A DNA stretch of 64,000 nucleotides from Embleya scabrispora (GCF_002024165.1 NZ_MWQN01000001.1:6820001-6884000), one strand, 5' to 3'. Numbered from the stretch's first letter, positions 35,389 through 45,094 are shown. Numbers and translations are program-made. Notes: generated from the letters alone by a model not told the origin.

Positions 35389-36417
35389 ATGAACGCCCGC
35401 AGGGGCATCACCACGTGCGCCGCGTGCGGTCGACGCTTCGCGCGGCGCGACACGGGCGACCGCAAGCGGCGCTACTGCGACCCCGGTTGCCGGCGGCGGG
35501 CACGCACGGCACGGGAGCGCGAGGCGCCGCCGGCCGTCGACCCCCGGGGGCTGGAGGCGGGCATCGTCGCGATCCTGCGCCGGGTGGCCTGCGCGCTGGA
35601 GGAGGCCGAACGTACGTGCGAGCCGCTGCGGGTCCGGCTGGCCTACGCGGACCGGCTGAGCGGGGAGACCCAGCGATATCGCGCGGCGGTGGGGGAGGTC
35701 CGGCCCGGCACGACGGTAGGGCTGCGCCCGGAGTGGTCCGCGCAGTTGGCCGCGCGTCTGGGGGCCCGGGCGCATCCGGGCGAGGACGCGCGTGGGGACG
35801 CGGACCTGTCGGCGTCCCAGCACGCCGGCGAGCGGCTGGCGACCGCGTTGCGCGAACTGCGCCGTACCGCCGGGGTCACCGTCGCCGACCTGGCCTGGCA
35901 GGCCGGGATCGGCGAGGAGTTCCTGGCCCGCATCCTGGCCGGGGAGGTGTTCGCTTCCTGGCCGGTGGTGGAGACCCTGGCCGGGAAGCTGGGCGGCGAG
36001 GCGGCGGATCTGCGTGCCCTGTGGGAGTGCTCGCGCGGGGTCGACCACGGCATCCGGCGCGAACTGCCGGACCTGGCCGCGTTGTTGACCGCCATGGTGC
36101 GCGGCCTGTGGCTGGCCGCCGGGCGTCCCGCGCCGGATCGCATCGGCGGCGAACCGTTGCGCCCCGGTACGGTCGAGCGGGTCCTGGCCGGCGAGCTGAT
36201 TTTGGACCGGGCCGGTGCCGAGCTGCTGGTGGAGCGGCTGGGCGCGCATCCGGACGTGATCCGGCGGTTGTGGAAGCAGGTGCACTACGGCGTGCTGATC
36301 CGCTTGGGCGACGCCGGATTCCCGGCCGGGGGACTGCCGTTCGCCGCCCTGCCGGGACCCGGGTCGCGGCCGGCCCGGGTGACCGGGACGCACACCGGCG
36401 ACGGCGATGTCGGCTGA
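35389..36417 (+). CDS. Zn-ribbon plus HTH putative regulator
   Basis: 342 residues. N-terminal Cys pattern CAACGRRF...YCDPGC (residues about 9-35) looks like a zinc ribbon. Two HTH-like segments follow: ATALRELRRTAGVTVADLAWQAGIGEEFLARILAG around residue 150 and ERVLAGELILDRAGAELLVERLG around 265. The binding site GGAGGGAGAG precedes ATG 35389. It overlaps the next gene by 11 nt. A DNA-binding role is inferred; no named family is recognised. Confidence 0.75.
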   Translation: MNARRGITTCAACGRRFARRDTGDRKRRYCDPGCRRRARTAREREAPPAVDPRGLEAGIVAILRRVACALEEAERTCEPLRVRLAYADRLSGETQRYRAAVGEVRPGTTVGLRPEWSAQLAARLGARAHPGEDARGDADLSASQHAGERLATALRELRRTAGVTVADLAWQAGIGEEFLARILAGEVFASWPVVETLAGKLGGEAADLRALWECSRGVDHGIRRELPDLAALLTAMVRGLWLAAGRPAPDRIGGEPLRPGTVERVLAGELILDRAGAELLVERLGAHPDVIRRLWKQVHYGVLIRLGDAGFPAGGLPFAALPGPGSRPARVTGTHTGDGDVG

Positions 36418-37045
36418 CCGGGGTGCGACGGCGCGCACGGCCGTCCGGACGTGCGCGGAGGCGCCGATGTCCGCCGCGTGGTGCCCGGCGGCGCCCACGG
36501 CCGACGTACCGCGGTCGGATCGAACCGACGGCGAGCCGGCCGGCTCCGGTGGGCCGGCCGGGGCGCCGATCGACTTCGCCGCGTTTTGTCTGCTGCATCG
36601 GGCGCGGTGGGCGCAGTACGCCCGGCACCGGACGGGCGATCCCCTCCGGGGCGAGCGGGCCGTGCAGTCGGCCGTGGCCGAACTGGCCGGCACCTGGGCC
36701 GACATGCTGCGCGGGCCCAATCCGACCGCCGGGGCCTGGCGCATCCTGGGCCGGGCCGTCACCGCCTCGCACACCCCCGCCCGAGGCACCCTGCACGACG
36801 CCCTGCCGTGGCCGCAGGCGGACGCGGTCGTGCTGCACTACCGGCTCGGCATGACCTTGACCGCCGCGGCCGACCTCATGGGCACCGATCCGCCCGAGGT
36901 GGCCGCCCAGCTGGTCCTGGCCGAGCGCAGCCTGCCCACCGCCGTGGTCAGGACCCTCGAACGCCGTCCCGACGCCGCGCCGCGTCCGGACGGCCGGGAC
37001 GCCCCGATCCACGCCCGCGGTCCCGACGGCCCGGGCGGCGGATGA
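36407..37045 (+). CDS. Sigma-70-like / HTH protein of unknown role
   Basis: 212 residues. After a low-complexity N-terminus, residues ~55-180 resemble a reduced ECF-sigma-like protein: FAAFCLLHRARWAQYARHRTGD (region 2-like start) and LPWPQADAVVLHYRLGMTLTAAADLMGTDPPEVAAQLVLAERSL (region 4-like HTH). The core region-2 promoter-melting residues are not clear. Overlaps the Zn-ribbon regulator, so both are made together. Confidence 0.65.
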   Translation: MSADRGATARTAVRTCAEAPMSAAWCPAAPTADVPRSDRTDGEPAGSGGPAGAPIDFAAFCLLHRARWAQYARHRTGDPLRGERAVQSAVAELAGTWADMLRGPNPTAGAWRILGRAVTASHTPARGTLHDALPWPQADAVVLHYRLGMTLTAAADLMGTDPPEVAAQLVLAERSLPTAVVRTLERRPDAAPRPDGRDAPIHARGPDGPGGG

Positions 37046-37246
37046 GGGCGTGCGGGTCGTGCGCAACCCGTGCCGCGCGACCCGCTTCTCCCCCCACCGT
37101 GCCGTTTCGCGCCGCGTGCGGACTCCCGACTTCCCGGCCGGAGCGCCTGCCCCGACACACGTCACACATCTAGCATGGTGCGCGCACGGGCGGCGACCGG
37201 AAGACCGCGGTGGGTTCCGGCGAGCGCGGACGCACGAGGGGGCGCG

Positions 37247-38059
37247 ATGGGGAACGCGGACGGACCGATGCCCGAGATCGACGTGGACACACCGAGTGCC
37301 GCACGGATGTACGACTGGTATCTCGGCGGCACCGACAACTACCCGGCCGATCGCGAGGCATGCGAGAAACTGCTCGAGATCGTGCCCAGCACGCGCGAGC
37401 TGGCACTGAACAACCGGGCGTTCCTGCGCCGCGTGGTCCGGGTGCTGGCCGCCGAGTACGGGGTACGGCAGTTCCTGGACCACGGATCCGGGCTGCCCAC
37501 CCGGGACAACGTGCATCAGGTGGCGCAGCGCGTGGACCCCGCGTCCCGGGTGGTCTACGTCGACAACGACCCCATCGTGCTGGCGCACGGTCGGATGTTG
37601 CTGGAGGAGAACGAGAACACCGCCGTCGTCCAGGCCGACATGACCGACACCGACGGCATCTTCGGGCGCCCCGAGGTCCAGCGGCTGATCCGGCCGGACG
37701 AACCGGTCGCGGCGCTGTTCGTCTCGGTCCTGCACTGCCTGCCCGAGTCCGCCGGGCCGGGGGCGATGATTCGCCGGGTCGCCGACCGGCTGCCGCCGGG
37801 CAGCTTCATGGTGATCTGCCAACTGGTCAGCGAGGACCCGGCGATCCGGGACGGGGTGAGCGACTTCATGGCCCAGGCCACCGGCGGCAACTGGGGTCGG
37901 GTACGCGATCGTGCCCAGGTGGACGGCTACTTCACCGGGCTGACCGTTCTCGACCCCGGGCTGGTGGAAGTCTCCACGTGGCGCCCCGACTCGCAGGTCG
38001 CCGCGCGCCAACAGACCGAGGAGTGGATCGAGTACGGCGGCCTGGCCCGGGTGAGCTGA
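37247..38059 (+). CDS. DUF574/SAV2177-type SAM-dependent methyltransferase (second copy)
   Basis: 270 residues. Motifs parallel the gene at 33665: ARMYDWYLGGTDNYPADREACE, FLDHGSGLPTRDNVHQVAQRVDP, VYVDNDPIVLAHGRMLL and QADMTDTDGIF. The first motif glycine is preceded by His instead of Ile (DHGSG versus DIGTG). ATG 37247 follows an ACGAGGGGG binding site. Convergent with the XRE regulator gene. Confidence 0.87.
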   Translation: MGNADGPMPEIDVDTPSAARMYDWYLGGTDNYPADREACEKLLEIVPSTRELALNNRAFLRRVVRVLAAEYGVRQFLDHGSGLPTRDNVHQVAQRVDPASRVVYVDNDPIVLAHGRMLLEENENTAVVQADMTDTDGIFGRPEVQRLIRPDEPVAALFVSVLHCLPESAGPGAMIRRVADRLPPGSFMVICQLVSEDPAIRDGVSDFMAQATGGNWGRVRDRAQVDGYFTGLTVLDPGLVEVSTWRPDSQVAARQQTEEWIEYGGLARVS

Positions 38060-38092
38060 CCCGGGAGCCCGGGCGGAGCACGACCCGGCGGG

Positions 38093-39019
38093 TCAGCTTT
38101 CGGCGGCCGCGGTGAAGTGGCGTTCGGCGTCGCGCAACATACCTTCGCTGGAGGCCCGATTCTCGGCCGCCGCCCACAGGCGGAGCAGGATCTCCCGATA
38201 GGCGTCGATGTCCGCGCGCCTGCTCAGGTACGTCGCGCTGTTGGCCTGCTCCAGGTAGACCATCTCGCTCGGGCCGCCCGAGGCGAAGCGGAGATAGGTC
38301 ATCGGCGACGGCGGGGCGACACCGGCGGCGCGATCGAAGCGCACCACGCGGATGTTGATCCGCTCCCGCGCCGACTCGGCCAACAGGTGCCGCATCTGCG
38401 CGGCCATCACCGCCGGGCCCCCGACGGGTCGGCGCAGGATGCCCTCGTCCAGCAGCGCGGTCAGATCCGGGCGGTGCTCGTCCGCGAGCAACGCCTGGCG
38501 CTGGAGCCGCAGTTCGATGCGCCGTTCGACCTCCTCGGGCGCGGCGCGGGGCAGGCCGGAGCGCACCACGGCGCGGATGTACTCGGGCACCTGGAGCAGG
38601 CCGGGCACCACGTGCACCTCGTAGGTGTCGATCTTGGTCGCCGAGTCCTCCATCCCGATCAGCCGGGCCAGCCAGCCCGGCATCACATCGCTGTAGTGGC
38701 TCCACCAGGCCCGCTCCAGCGCCTTCTTCAGCAACTCCTCTATCTCGGAGAGGGATTCCTCGTCCCGGACGCCGTAGTAGCGGACCAGGTCGAAGACGTC
38801 CCGCGGGCGCGGCGGGCTCTCGCCGCGCTCCAGTCGGCTGATCTTGGACATCGACGCCCGGATCGCCTCGGCCGCGTCCTTCAGCCCCCGGCCGTTGTCC
38901 AGCCGCAACTTGCGCAGCGTCGCGCCGAGCACCTTGACGGCCGCGGCCGGACTGGTCTGCTGGGTGAGGGACACCACCGGTGCGATCGACGGCGCACGGG
39001 CCGGGTGTTCGGCGGACAT
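38093..39019 (-). CDS. XRE-family regulator with DUF5753 domain (WhiJ-like)
   Basis: 308 residues. The HTH_31-type domain is at residues 32-85 (LGATLRKLRLDNGRGLKDAAEAIRASMSKISRLERGE). It is followed by the DUF5753 ligand or partner domain, with YEVHVVPGLLQVPEYIRAVVR and MVYLEQANSATYLSRRADIDAYREI. ATG 39019 has GGAG 6 nt upstream. The DUF397 gene lies immediately upstream on the same strand, the standard WhiJ-type pair linked in Streptomyces to developmental and secondary-metabolite control. Confidence 0.9.
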   Translation of the reverse strand: MSAEHPARAPSIAPVVSLTQQTSPAAAVKVLGATLRKLRLDNGRGLKDAAEAIRASMSKISRLERGESPPRPRDVFDLVRYYGVRDEESLSEIEELLKKALERAWWSHYSDVMPGWLARLIGMEDSATKIDTYEVHVVPGLLQVPEYIRAVVRSGLPRAAPEEVERRIELRLQRQALLADEHRPDLTALLDEGILRRPVGGPAVMAAQMRHLLAESARERINIRVVRFDRAAGVAPPSPMTYLRFASGGPSEMVYLEQANSATYLSRRADIDAYREILLRLWAAAENRASSEGMLRDAERHFTAAAES

Positions 39020-39109
39020 GGGAACTCCAAGGGGCAGACGGACGCCCATCATTATCCCGGCACGGCATCCCGCGTGTCCGTCGATTGGGCGACCGCGATG
39101 CGGTCCCGG

Positions 39110-39343
39110 TCAGCCGATCGGCCCGGCGCACCCCCCGAGTCCGGTGTTCCCGACGAAGCCGGCCAGGCTCGCCCGGGAGTAGACCAGGGCCGGTCCCCGC
39201 GCCCGCCGCGAGTCGCGGACCGCGATCGCGCCGCCGGGCAGCAGCGCCACCTCCACACAGTTGCCCTCGGCCGTACTCGCACTGCTCTTCACCCAGGTCA
39301 CCGACCCGAACGAGTCCGCCGCATCCCCGTTGCCGGCACGCAT
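39110..39343 (-). CDS. DUF397-domain protein, partner of the XRE regulator
   Basis: About 77 residues. It has the DUF397 core VTWVKSSASTAEGNCVEVALLPGGAIAVRDSR followed by GPALVYSRASLAGFVG. ATG 39343 has GGAAGG 8 nt upstream; ATG 39349 is an alternative. DUF397 proteins are small antitoxin-like partners of WhiJ-type XRE proteins. Confidence 0.88.
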   Translation of the reverse strand: MRAGNGDAADSFGSVTWVKSSASTAEGNCVEVALLPGGAIAVRDSRRARGPALVYSRASLAGFVGNTGLGGCAGPIG

Positions 39344-39910
39344 CGTCATCACCTTCCCGCTTCCGTCCGATCGCTGCCCCGTGTGGCGCGACCTCGGACG
39401 GCTCCGCCGTTCGTGCAAAACCAGGTGCATTCGCATCATGGAACCGATGGCGGGCGCAGTCACGGGAATCGCCGAACCCGGTGGGCCCAATTCCCGGCGT
39501 CAAGGGGCGATTTCGGCCCGGATCGGCGGGTTTTCCGCCGTGTCGGATCGGGTTGAAATCCGTTCAACGAACGGGCACAAGATCCTTGCGTCGAGTTGGA
39601 GATCGGGTCTTGTGGCACGCCACCGCAATGGCGTAACAAGGAACCCGCTGCTGGAGACACAGCTGATCGGCGTGCCCCACATCCCGATTTCGGGCCGCCG
39701 TGCGCCGCGTCGGACCGGGGGGCCCGCGCGGTGGGAACGGAACCGCAAGCGCACGACCGGCCCCGGGGGGACGGTGGTCGAGAACGTACGTGTCCTACCG
39801 CTGCGGCCCCGCGGGGAGCCGTCGGCGGCGTTCCCGACGACAATCGGGCTGCCCGGTCTCCCCGCAGGGTGTCGCGGTGCGGGCCGCGCTGGGGGGAAGG
39901 GATCGCTTCA
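39344..39910. other. Gene-free gap ahead of the cluster regulator, with palindromes
   Basis: 567 nt between divergent DUF397 and LuxR-type genes. Frames are open in places but lack starts and domain similarity. Two overlapping inverted repeats stand out: GTTGAA-ATCCG-TTCAAC (39552-39568, arms approximate to the nucleotide) and CCGTTC-AAC-GAACGG (39560-39574). They may be operators for the large regulator. Confidence 0.5.
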
Positions 39911-42793
39911 GTGGAACCGGAGCGGGTATCCGAACTTTCCGATCTGCTGGCGCACGCACGCGCCTCGCGAACCGGAGCCGGCGGACGCGCCGTGATCATC
40001 CGTACCGCGTCGGGGATGTGGTGCCGTGAACTGCTCGTCGAGTTCACCGAGCGCCAACGCCGCGCCGGCGCCGCTCCCGTGCTGGTTTCGTGCCAGCACC
40101 GAGACGCCCGCGAACCCTTCGCCGCGCTGCGCCAGTTGCTCACCGGACTCGGTGACGCGACGCAGCCGGCCGGGGACGACCGGTTCGACGAACTGCGCCG
40201 CGCGCTCCCGCACACCGCGCCCGAGGACCACGGGCGGCCGCTGTTCGACGAGTTGTACGAGGTGCTGCTGCCGGCCGTCCGGCGCTGCCCCCGGGTGATC
40301 GTCGTCGACCACGCGCAGTGGATGGACGACGCCTCGCTGCGGTGGTTCGCACACCTGGTGCGCCGGTTGACCCGACTGCCGCTGCTCGTGGTGCTCGGCG
40401 TGCGCGTGGACGACGACCTGCCCGCGCGCGACGCGCTCGACGACATCGGCGCGCAGGCCGCCTGCCACGAGAGCACGCTGCGCCCGCTGTCCGTGCACAG
40501 CGCGGGGGAGTTGGTGCAACGCGCCTACGCCGGCCGGGTTCCCGAGGACCCGTTCGTGCGGCTGTGCCACCACGTCACCGGCGGGGTGCCGGCGTATCTG
40601 GCGCGGTTGATCGACACCCAGCTCCAGGCCGGGCTGCCGCCGGAACTGGGTCCGATCCGCTCCGGCGTCCACCTCGACGGACGGCCCCGACAGACCCGGG
40701 CCGACCACATCCGCCGCATCGCCGCCCGGATCGAGGCGGCGGCGGTGACCACACGACTGGCCCGACAACCCGAGCGGGTCCGCGCGTTGGCGCAGACGAC
40801 CGCCCTGTTCGGCGACGGCGCCGACCTGGACATCGTGGCCGACCTGATGGGCACCGGGCCGGACCGGCTGGACGGGCCGCTGGCCGAACTCGTCCGCGTC
40901 GGCGTGCTGCGCGGCACACCCCCCGGCGGCCGGTTGTCGTTCCGCACCCCCGAACTGCGCGACGCCGTGCACGACACCATCCCCGAGACGCTGCTGCGCG
41001 ATCGGCATGTGCGGGCCGCCCGCCGGCTCGGCGACTACGGCGCGCCGCCGACGCGCGTCGCCGAACACCTGCTGCGCATCGACACGTTGCACGTGGACGA
41101 CCACGCGTGGGCCGGCGCGGTGCTCTACGAGGCGGGCCGGGCCGCGCTGGCGGCGGGCGCGACGTTGCGCTGCGCCGAGTACGCCCGGCGCGCGCTGCGC
41201 GACGACCCGGCCGCCGAACACCGGGCGCGCCTGCTCGTGCTGCTGGGCCGGGCCGAGGTGCCCACCGCGCCCGAGGCGGCCGCACGGCACCTGGAGGAGG
41301 CGCTGCGGCTGCTCACCGATCCGGCCGAACGCGCCGAGGCGGTCCTGGAGTTGTGCCACGCGCACGTGCTGCGCCAGGGGGACAGCGTGGAGGCGGTGAT
41401 GCGGCCCGCCCGGGACGCGGCGGCGCGGCTCGGCGAACTGGTCGAGCGGGACTGTCCCGACCCGGACGTGCGGCTGCGACTGCGGGCCATCGCGCACCTG
41501 GGCGGACCGGCCGCCGGCACCGAGGTCCGATCCGAGCGGGCGGCACGGTCCGGCCTCGACCACGCCGCCGCCGAGGTGACCGGGGTCACCGCGGGCGAGC
41601 GCGAACTGCTGGCCGCGTTCGCGTCGGACAGCGCGTGCCGGGCCGAGCCCAGCGGCATCGCGCTGGACCTGATCGAGCGCGCGTTGGCGGGCGAACCGCC
41701 CCGGGGCAGCGCGTCGGCGCTGCTCCTGCTGCGCAGCGTGGTGGTGCTGGCGTGGGCCGGCCGGTTGGACGAGGCCCGGGCGTGGGCGGGCAGCCTGACC
41801 GCGGCGATTCCGATCGGCCCGGCCCACTCGCGGATCGGACTGCCCGCCGTGGTCGCGCACTGCCTGTGCGCGGACATCGCGCTGCGCGCCGGGAACCTGG
41901 CCGAGGCGCTGGCCGAGGCGCGCACCGCCGGCCGGCTCGCGCGCGGTCCCGAACTGTCCGCGCTCACCCAACTGACCCGGGTGCAACTGGCCCGCATTCG
42001 AGTGGTGTTGGGCCAGTACGACGCGGCGACCACGATGTTGCGCGGCGCCCTGGGCGTGCCGCGCGCACGGGCCACCGCGCTGGGTGTGCGGGCCCGATGT
42101 AGGCACGCGGCCGGGGACCCGCGCGGGGCGCTGGCCGACCACCTCGAATGCGGCCGACGGCTGACCGAACTGGGCATCGCCAACCCGGCGCTGAGCGACT
42201 GGCGCGGCGGCGCCGGGCTGGCCCTGGTGGACCTGGATCGGCGGACCGAGGCGGCGCCGCTGTTCGAGGAGGGCTTGGAACTCGCCCGCCGCTGGGGCGC
42301 GCCCGCCCCGATCGGCGAGGCGCTGCGCAACCGGGCGCGGATCGAGGGTCCGCGCGGCGCCATCCGGCTCCTGGAGGAGTCGGTGGCGGTCCTGGAGCAG
42401 TCCGGCGCCCGGCTGCAACTGGCCGAGTCCCTGGTCGAGTCGGGCCGGGTGTACGCGCTGGCCGGTCAACCGGCCGCGGCCCGCCTGGCGTTGCGGCGCG
42501 GCATGGGGCTGGCGCAGGAGTGCGGCTGGGACCTGCTGGTGGAGCGGGCGCACAAGGATCTGCTCGCCTGCGGCGGCCGGTTGCGCCGGACCAGCCTGTC
42601 CGGCCCCGGCTCGCTGACCCCCTCGGAGCGGCAGATCGCGGAACTGGCCGCGGCCGGGCACACCAACCGGGCGATCGCCGAGTCGTTGTGCGTCACGCGC
42701 GGCACGGTGGAGGTGCATCTGACGCACGTCTACCGGAAGCTGGGCATCTCGGGCCGTACCGCGCTGTCCACGAGACTGGCGTCGACGCAGTGA
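39911..42793 (+). CDS. Large LuxR-family (LAL-type) regulator with degenerate P-loop
   Basis: 960 residues from GTG 39911, which follows GGAAGGG at 9 nt; the frame is open further upstream. The C-terminal LuxR HTH (about 895-950) is LTPSERQIAELAAAGHTNRAIAESLCVTRGTVEVHLTHVYRKLGI. The N-terminal STAND-like ATPase has a good Walker B (RVIVVDHAQWMDD, ~128-138), but the Walker A position reads RTASGMWCRELL (31-42) without GK-S/T. A helical TPR-like middle follows. It borders the RiPP operon and is the likely pathway regulator. Confidence 0.88.
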   Translation: MEPERVSELSDLLAHARASRTGAGGRAVIIRTASGMWCRELLVEFTERQRRAGAAPVLVSCQHRDAREPFAALRQLLTGLGDATQPAGDDRFDELRRALPHTAPEDHGRPLFDELYEVLLPAVRRCPRVIVVDHAQWMDDASLRWFAHLVRRLTRLPLLVVLGVRVDDDLPARDALDDIGAQAACHESTLRPLSVHSAGELVQRAYAGRVPEDPFVRLCHHVTGGVPAYLARLIDTQLQAGLPPELGPIRSGVHLDGRPRQTRADHIRRIAARIEAAAVTTRLARQPERVRALAQTTALFGDGADLDIVADLMGTGPDRLDGPLAELVRVGVLRGTPPGGRLSFRTPELRDAVHDTIPETLLRDRHVRAARRLGDYGAPPTRVAEHLLRIDTLHVDDHAWAGAVLYEAGRAALAAGATLRCAEYARRALRDDPAAEHRARLLVLLGRAEVPTAPEAAARHLEEALRLLTDPAERAEAVLELCHAHVLRQGDSVEAVMRPARDAAARLGELVERDCPDPDVRLRLRAIAHLGGPAAGTEVRSERAARSGLDHAAAEVTGVTAGERELLAAFASDSACRAEPSGIALDLIERALAGEPPRGSASALLLLRSVVVLAWAGRLDEARAWAGSLTAAIPIGPAHSRIGLPAVVAHCLCADIALRAGNLAEALAEARTAGRLARGPELSALTQLTRVQLARIRVVLGQYDAATTMLRGALGVPRARATALGVRARCRHAAGDPRGALADHLECGRRLTELGIANPALSDWRGGAGLALVDLDRRTEAAPLFEEGLELARRWGAPAPIGEALRNRARIEGPRGAIRLLEESVAVLEQSGARLQLAESLVESGRVYALAGQPAAARLALRRGMGLAQECGWDLLVERAHKDLLACGGRLRRTSLSGPGSLTPSERQIAELAAAGHTNRAIAESLCVTRGTVEVHLTHVYRKLGISGRTALSTRLASTQ

Positions 42794-42848
42794 CGGTGAC
42801 GCGCGTCGACGGCACGCGCCACCGCCGCCCGGGCCTGCCCGACCTCCG

Positions 42849-43685
42849 CTACGGCACGGGTACTCGGCCGACGACCGCGAAGCCCAGGATCAGGGTGAAG
42901 CCGTCGGCGGCGACGAAGCGTTCCCACGCCGCCATCGCCCGGGCGTACGTCCCCAGGCCCAGGGCGCCGCGCTCGACCAGCGGAAGCAGGCGTTCGGGGG
43001 ACAACTGGGGGGCGAGCGCGGCCGCGCCGCCGACCTCGTCGCCGGTGTAGGCGAACGGACGCACGCCGACCTCGGTCAGGCCCGCGCGGCGCAGGATCCG
43101 GGGCAGCCGGCGGGCCACCAGGCGATCCCCGCCGTCGGCGGCCTGGGCCGTGCCGAGGGCGCGGTAGGCGTCGGCGCACAGGGCCGACAGGTCCGGATCC
43201 GCGCAGCCCCACAGCCCGGCGTCCACGTCGATCACCGCCAACGTGCCGCCGGGGCGCAGCAGCGCGGCCAGCGCCCGGGCGGCGCCCACCGGATCGGCCA
43301 GGTGCTGGAACACGTAGCGGGCCAGCACCAGGTCGAACGAGCGGGCCGGCAGCGGCGGTTCGGTCAGATCGCCGGCCACGTAGTCGATTCCCGCCGCGGG
43401 CGCCTCGGCCCGGGCCACCGCCAGCAGCCGTTCGTCCGCGTCCAGGCCCACCAACCGGGTTCGCGGATCGGCCAGTTCGGTCCGCAGCCGACGGGTGACC
43501 GCCCCGGTTCCGCAACCGGCGTCCAGCACCGCGCCGGCGACCGCGGGGGCGGTGTCCCGCACCACCCGCCACTCGTGTGCCCAGCTCAGCTCGGCCTGGA
43601 TCTCCAGCCGGCGCACCTCGGCCGGCACTCCGCCGAGTTCGGCCTGCGGCCGATAGCTGCCGCCGGGGTGGGCCGGGCCGATCAC
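42849..43685 (-). CDS. Class I SAM-dependent methyltransferase of the RiPP cluster
   Basis: 278 residues. SAM motifs: VLDAGCGTGAVTRRLR (motif I), VGLDADERLLAVAR (motif II), LPARSFDLVLARYVFQHLADP and LLRPGGTLAVIDVD. GTG 43685 overlaps the P450 stop (GTGA), placing it as the last gene of the divergent biosynthetic operon. It probably methylates the modified peptide, for instance at its N-terminus, Tyr or C-terminus. The site cannot be told. Confidence 0.88.
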   Translation of the reverse strand: MIGPAHPGGSYRPQAELGGVPAEVRRLEIQAELSWAHEWRVVRDTAPAVAGAVLDAGCGTGAVTRRLRTELADPRTRLVGLDADERLLAVARAEAPAAGIDYVAGDLTEPPLPARSFDLVLARYVFQHLADPVGAARALAALLRPGGTLAVIDVDAGLWGCADPDLSALCADAYRALGTAQAADGGDRLVARRLPRILRRAGLTEVGVRPFAYTGDEVGGAAALAPQLSPERLLPLVERGALGLGTYARAMAAWERFVAADGFTLILGFAVVGRVPVP

Positions 43686-45094
43686 GGTCGACCGCCCGCG
43701 GCGAGCGGGTGCGCGGTCATCAGCAGGCCGTCCCTGGGGCGCAGGGTCACCAGCGCCTCGGGCACCACGGAATGCCCGGCCACACCGCGCAACTCCAGCC
43801 GCTGCAACACCGTGGCCAGCACCAGGACCGCCTCGGTCAGGGCGAACGACTGGCCGATGCACACCCGCGGCCCGCCGCCGAACGGCACGTAGGCGTGCGC
43901 GGGCCGGGCCGCCCGGGCGGTCGCGGCGAAGCGTTCCGGACGGAAGAGTTCGGGGTCCTCCCACACCGCCGGGTGCCGGTGCAGGGTCCACGGACTGATG
44001 CACACGAGGGTGCCCTCGGGCACGTGGCGGCCGTCGAGCACGTCGTCCGCCGCGGCCCGCCGGGAGATCAGCCACACCGGCGGATACAGCCGGATCGCCT
44101 CCTCCAGGCAGCGCCGGGTCAGCTCCAGGCGGGGCAGGTCCGCGGCCCGGGGCGGTCGGCCGGCCAGTACCTCGGCCAACTCGCCCCGAACCGCCGCCGC
44201 GGCCTGCGGATGGCGGTCGAGCAGGTGCACGGTCCAACTCAGCGCCTTGGCCGTGGTCTCGTGCCCGGCCATCACCATGGTCAGCACCTGGTCGTGCAGT
44301 TCGCGGTCGTCGAGCGCGTCCCCGTGCGGGTCCCGGGCGCCGAGCATCGCGTCGAGCAGGTCGGCCGGCCGATCCGTCGGCGGCCCGGTGTAGCGCCGGG
44401 CCGCGACGAGCATGCCGACGACGCGGGCCAGGAAGGTCTGCGCGGCGGTGTACCGCCGGCGGAGCAGGGCCAGGTCCGCGTCCGCGACGGTCGGCGTGCC
44501 CGGTTCGCCGTCGAAGTGGCCGATGAAGCGGTTGATGTCGTCGACCGCGCGGCCGAACCCCCGCCCCGCCGCGGCCAGATCGGCGCCGAGCAGCGCGTCC
44601 GCGACGATGCCCAGGGTGAGCGCGGTGAAGTCGTGGTCGACGCGGATGGTCCGCCCCTCCTCGGCGGCCCGCTCCCACGCGTCGGCCAGGTCGACGGCCG
44701 CGTCGGTCATCAGCGTGTCGAACCGCTCCACCCGCCGAGGCCGGAACGCCGGCGCGCACAACCGGCGTTGCCGCTCCCAGGCGGGACCGTCGCTGGTCAG
44801 CAGGCCCTTGCCGAGCAGCGGGGTGAGCATGAAGTCGTCCGGGGTGCCGGCCTTCGTCCACGCCGTGTAGTTGTCCTTGAGGATGTGCCGGACCAGATCG
44901 GGGCGATTGACGAACCACACCACCTCGCCGCGCGTGCGATGGCTGCACAGGTCGCCGAACTCGGCGGCGAGCGTGGTGAGGAAGGCGAGCGGGTCGACGC
45001 GGATGTCGGCCAGGTCGAGGTCGTCGGCGGGGCCCGGCGGACGGGCGCGGACGGGCGATCCGGGGGGACCGGAGTGGAGGGGCGATCCGGGCAC
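43682..45094 (-). CDS. Cytochrome P450 of the RiPP cluster
   Basis: 470 residues. The heme-binding loop FGGGPRVCIG has Cys412; the I-helix is MVMAGHETTAKAL; the K-helix ExxR is EEAIRLYPP with PERF downstream. Length and the VWLISRRAAADD segment are closer to CYP102/fatty-acid-like and eukaryote-like P450s than to the usual ~400-residue actinobacterial ones. GTG 45094 has GGAGG 5 nt upstream. Likely hydroxylates or cross-links the peptide, for example at Tyr. Confidence 0.9.
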   Translation of the reverse strand: MPGSPLHSGPPGSPVRARPPGPADDLDLADIRVDPLAFLTTLAAEFGDLCSHRTRGEVVWFVNRPDLVRHILKDNYTAWTKAGTPDDFMLTPLLGKGLLTSDGPAWERQRRLCAPAFRPRRVERFDTLMTDAAVDLADAWERAAEEGRTIRVDHDFTALTLGIVADALLGADLAAAGRGFGRAVDDINRFIGHFDGEPGTPTVADADLALLRRRYTAAQTFLARVVGMLVAARRYTGPPTDRPADLLDAMLGARDPHGDALDDRELHDQVLTMVMAGHETTAKALSWTVHLLDRHPQAAAAVRGELAEVLAGRPPRAADLPRLELTRRCLEEAIRLYPPVWLISRRAAADDVLDGRHVPEGTLVCISPWTLHRHPAVWEDPELFRPERFAATARAARPAHAYVPFGGGPRVCIGQSFALTEAVLVLATVLQRLELRGVAGHSVVPEALVTLRPRDGLLMTAHPLAAGGRP

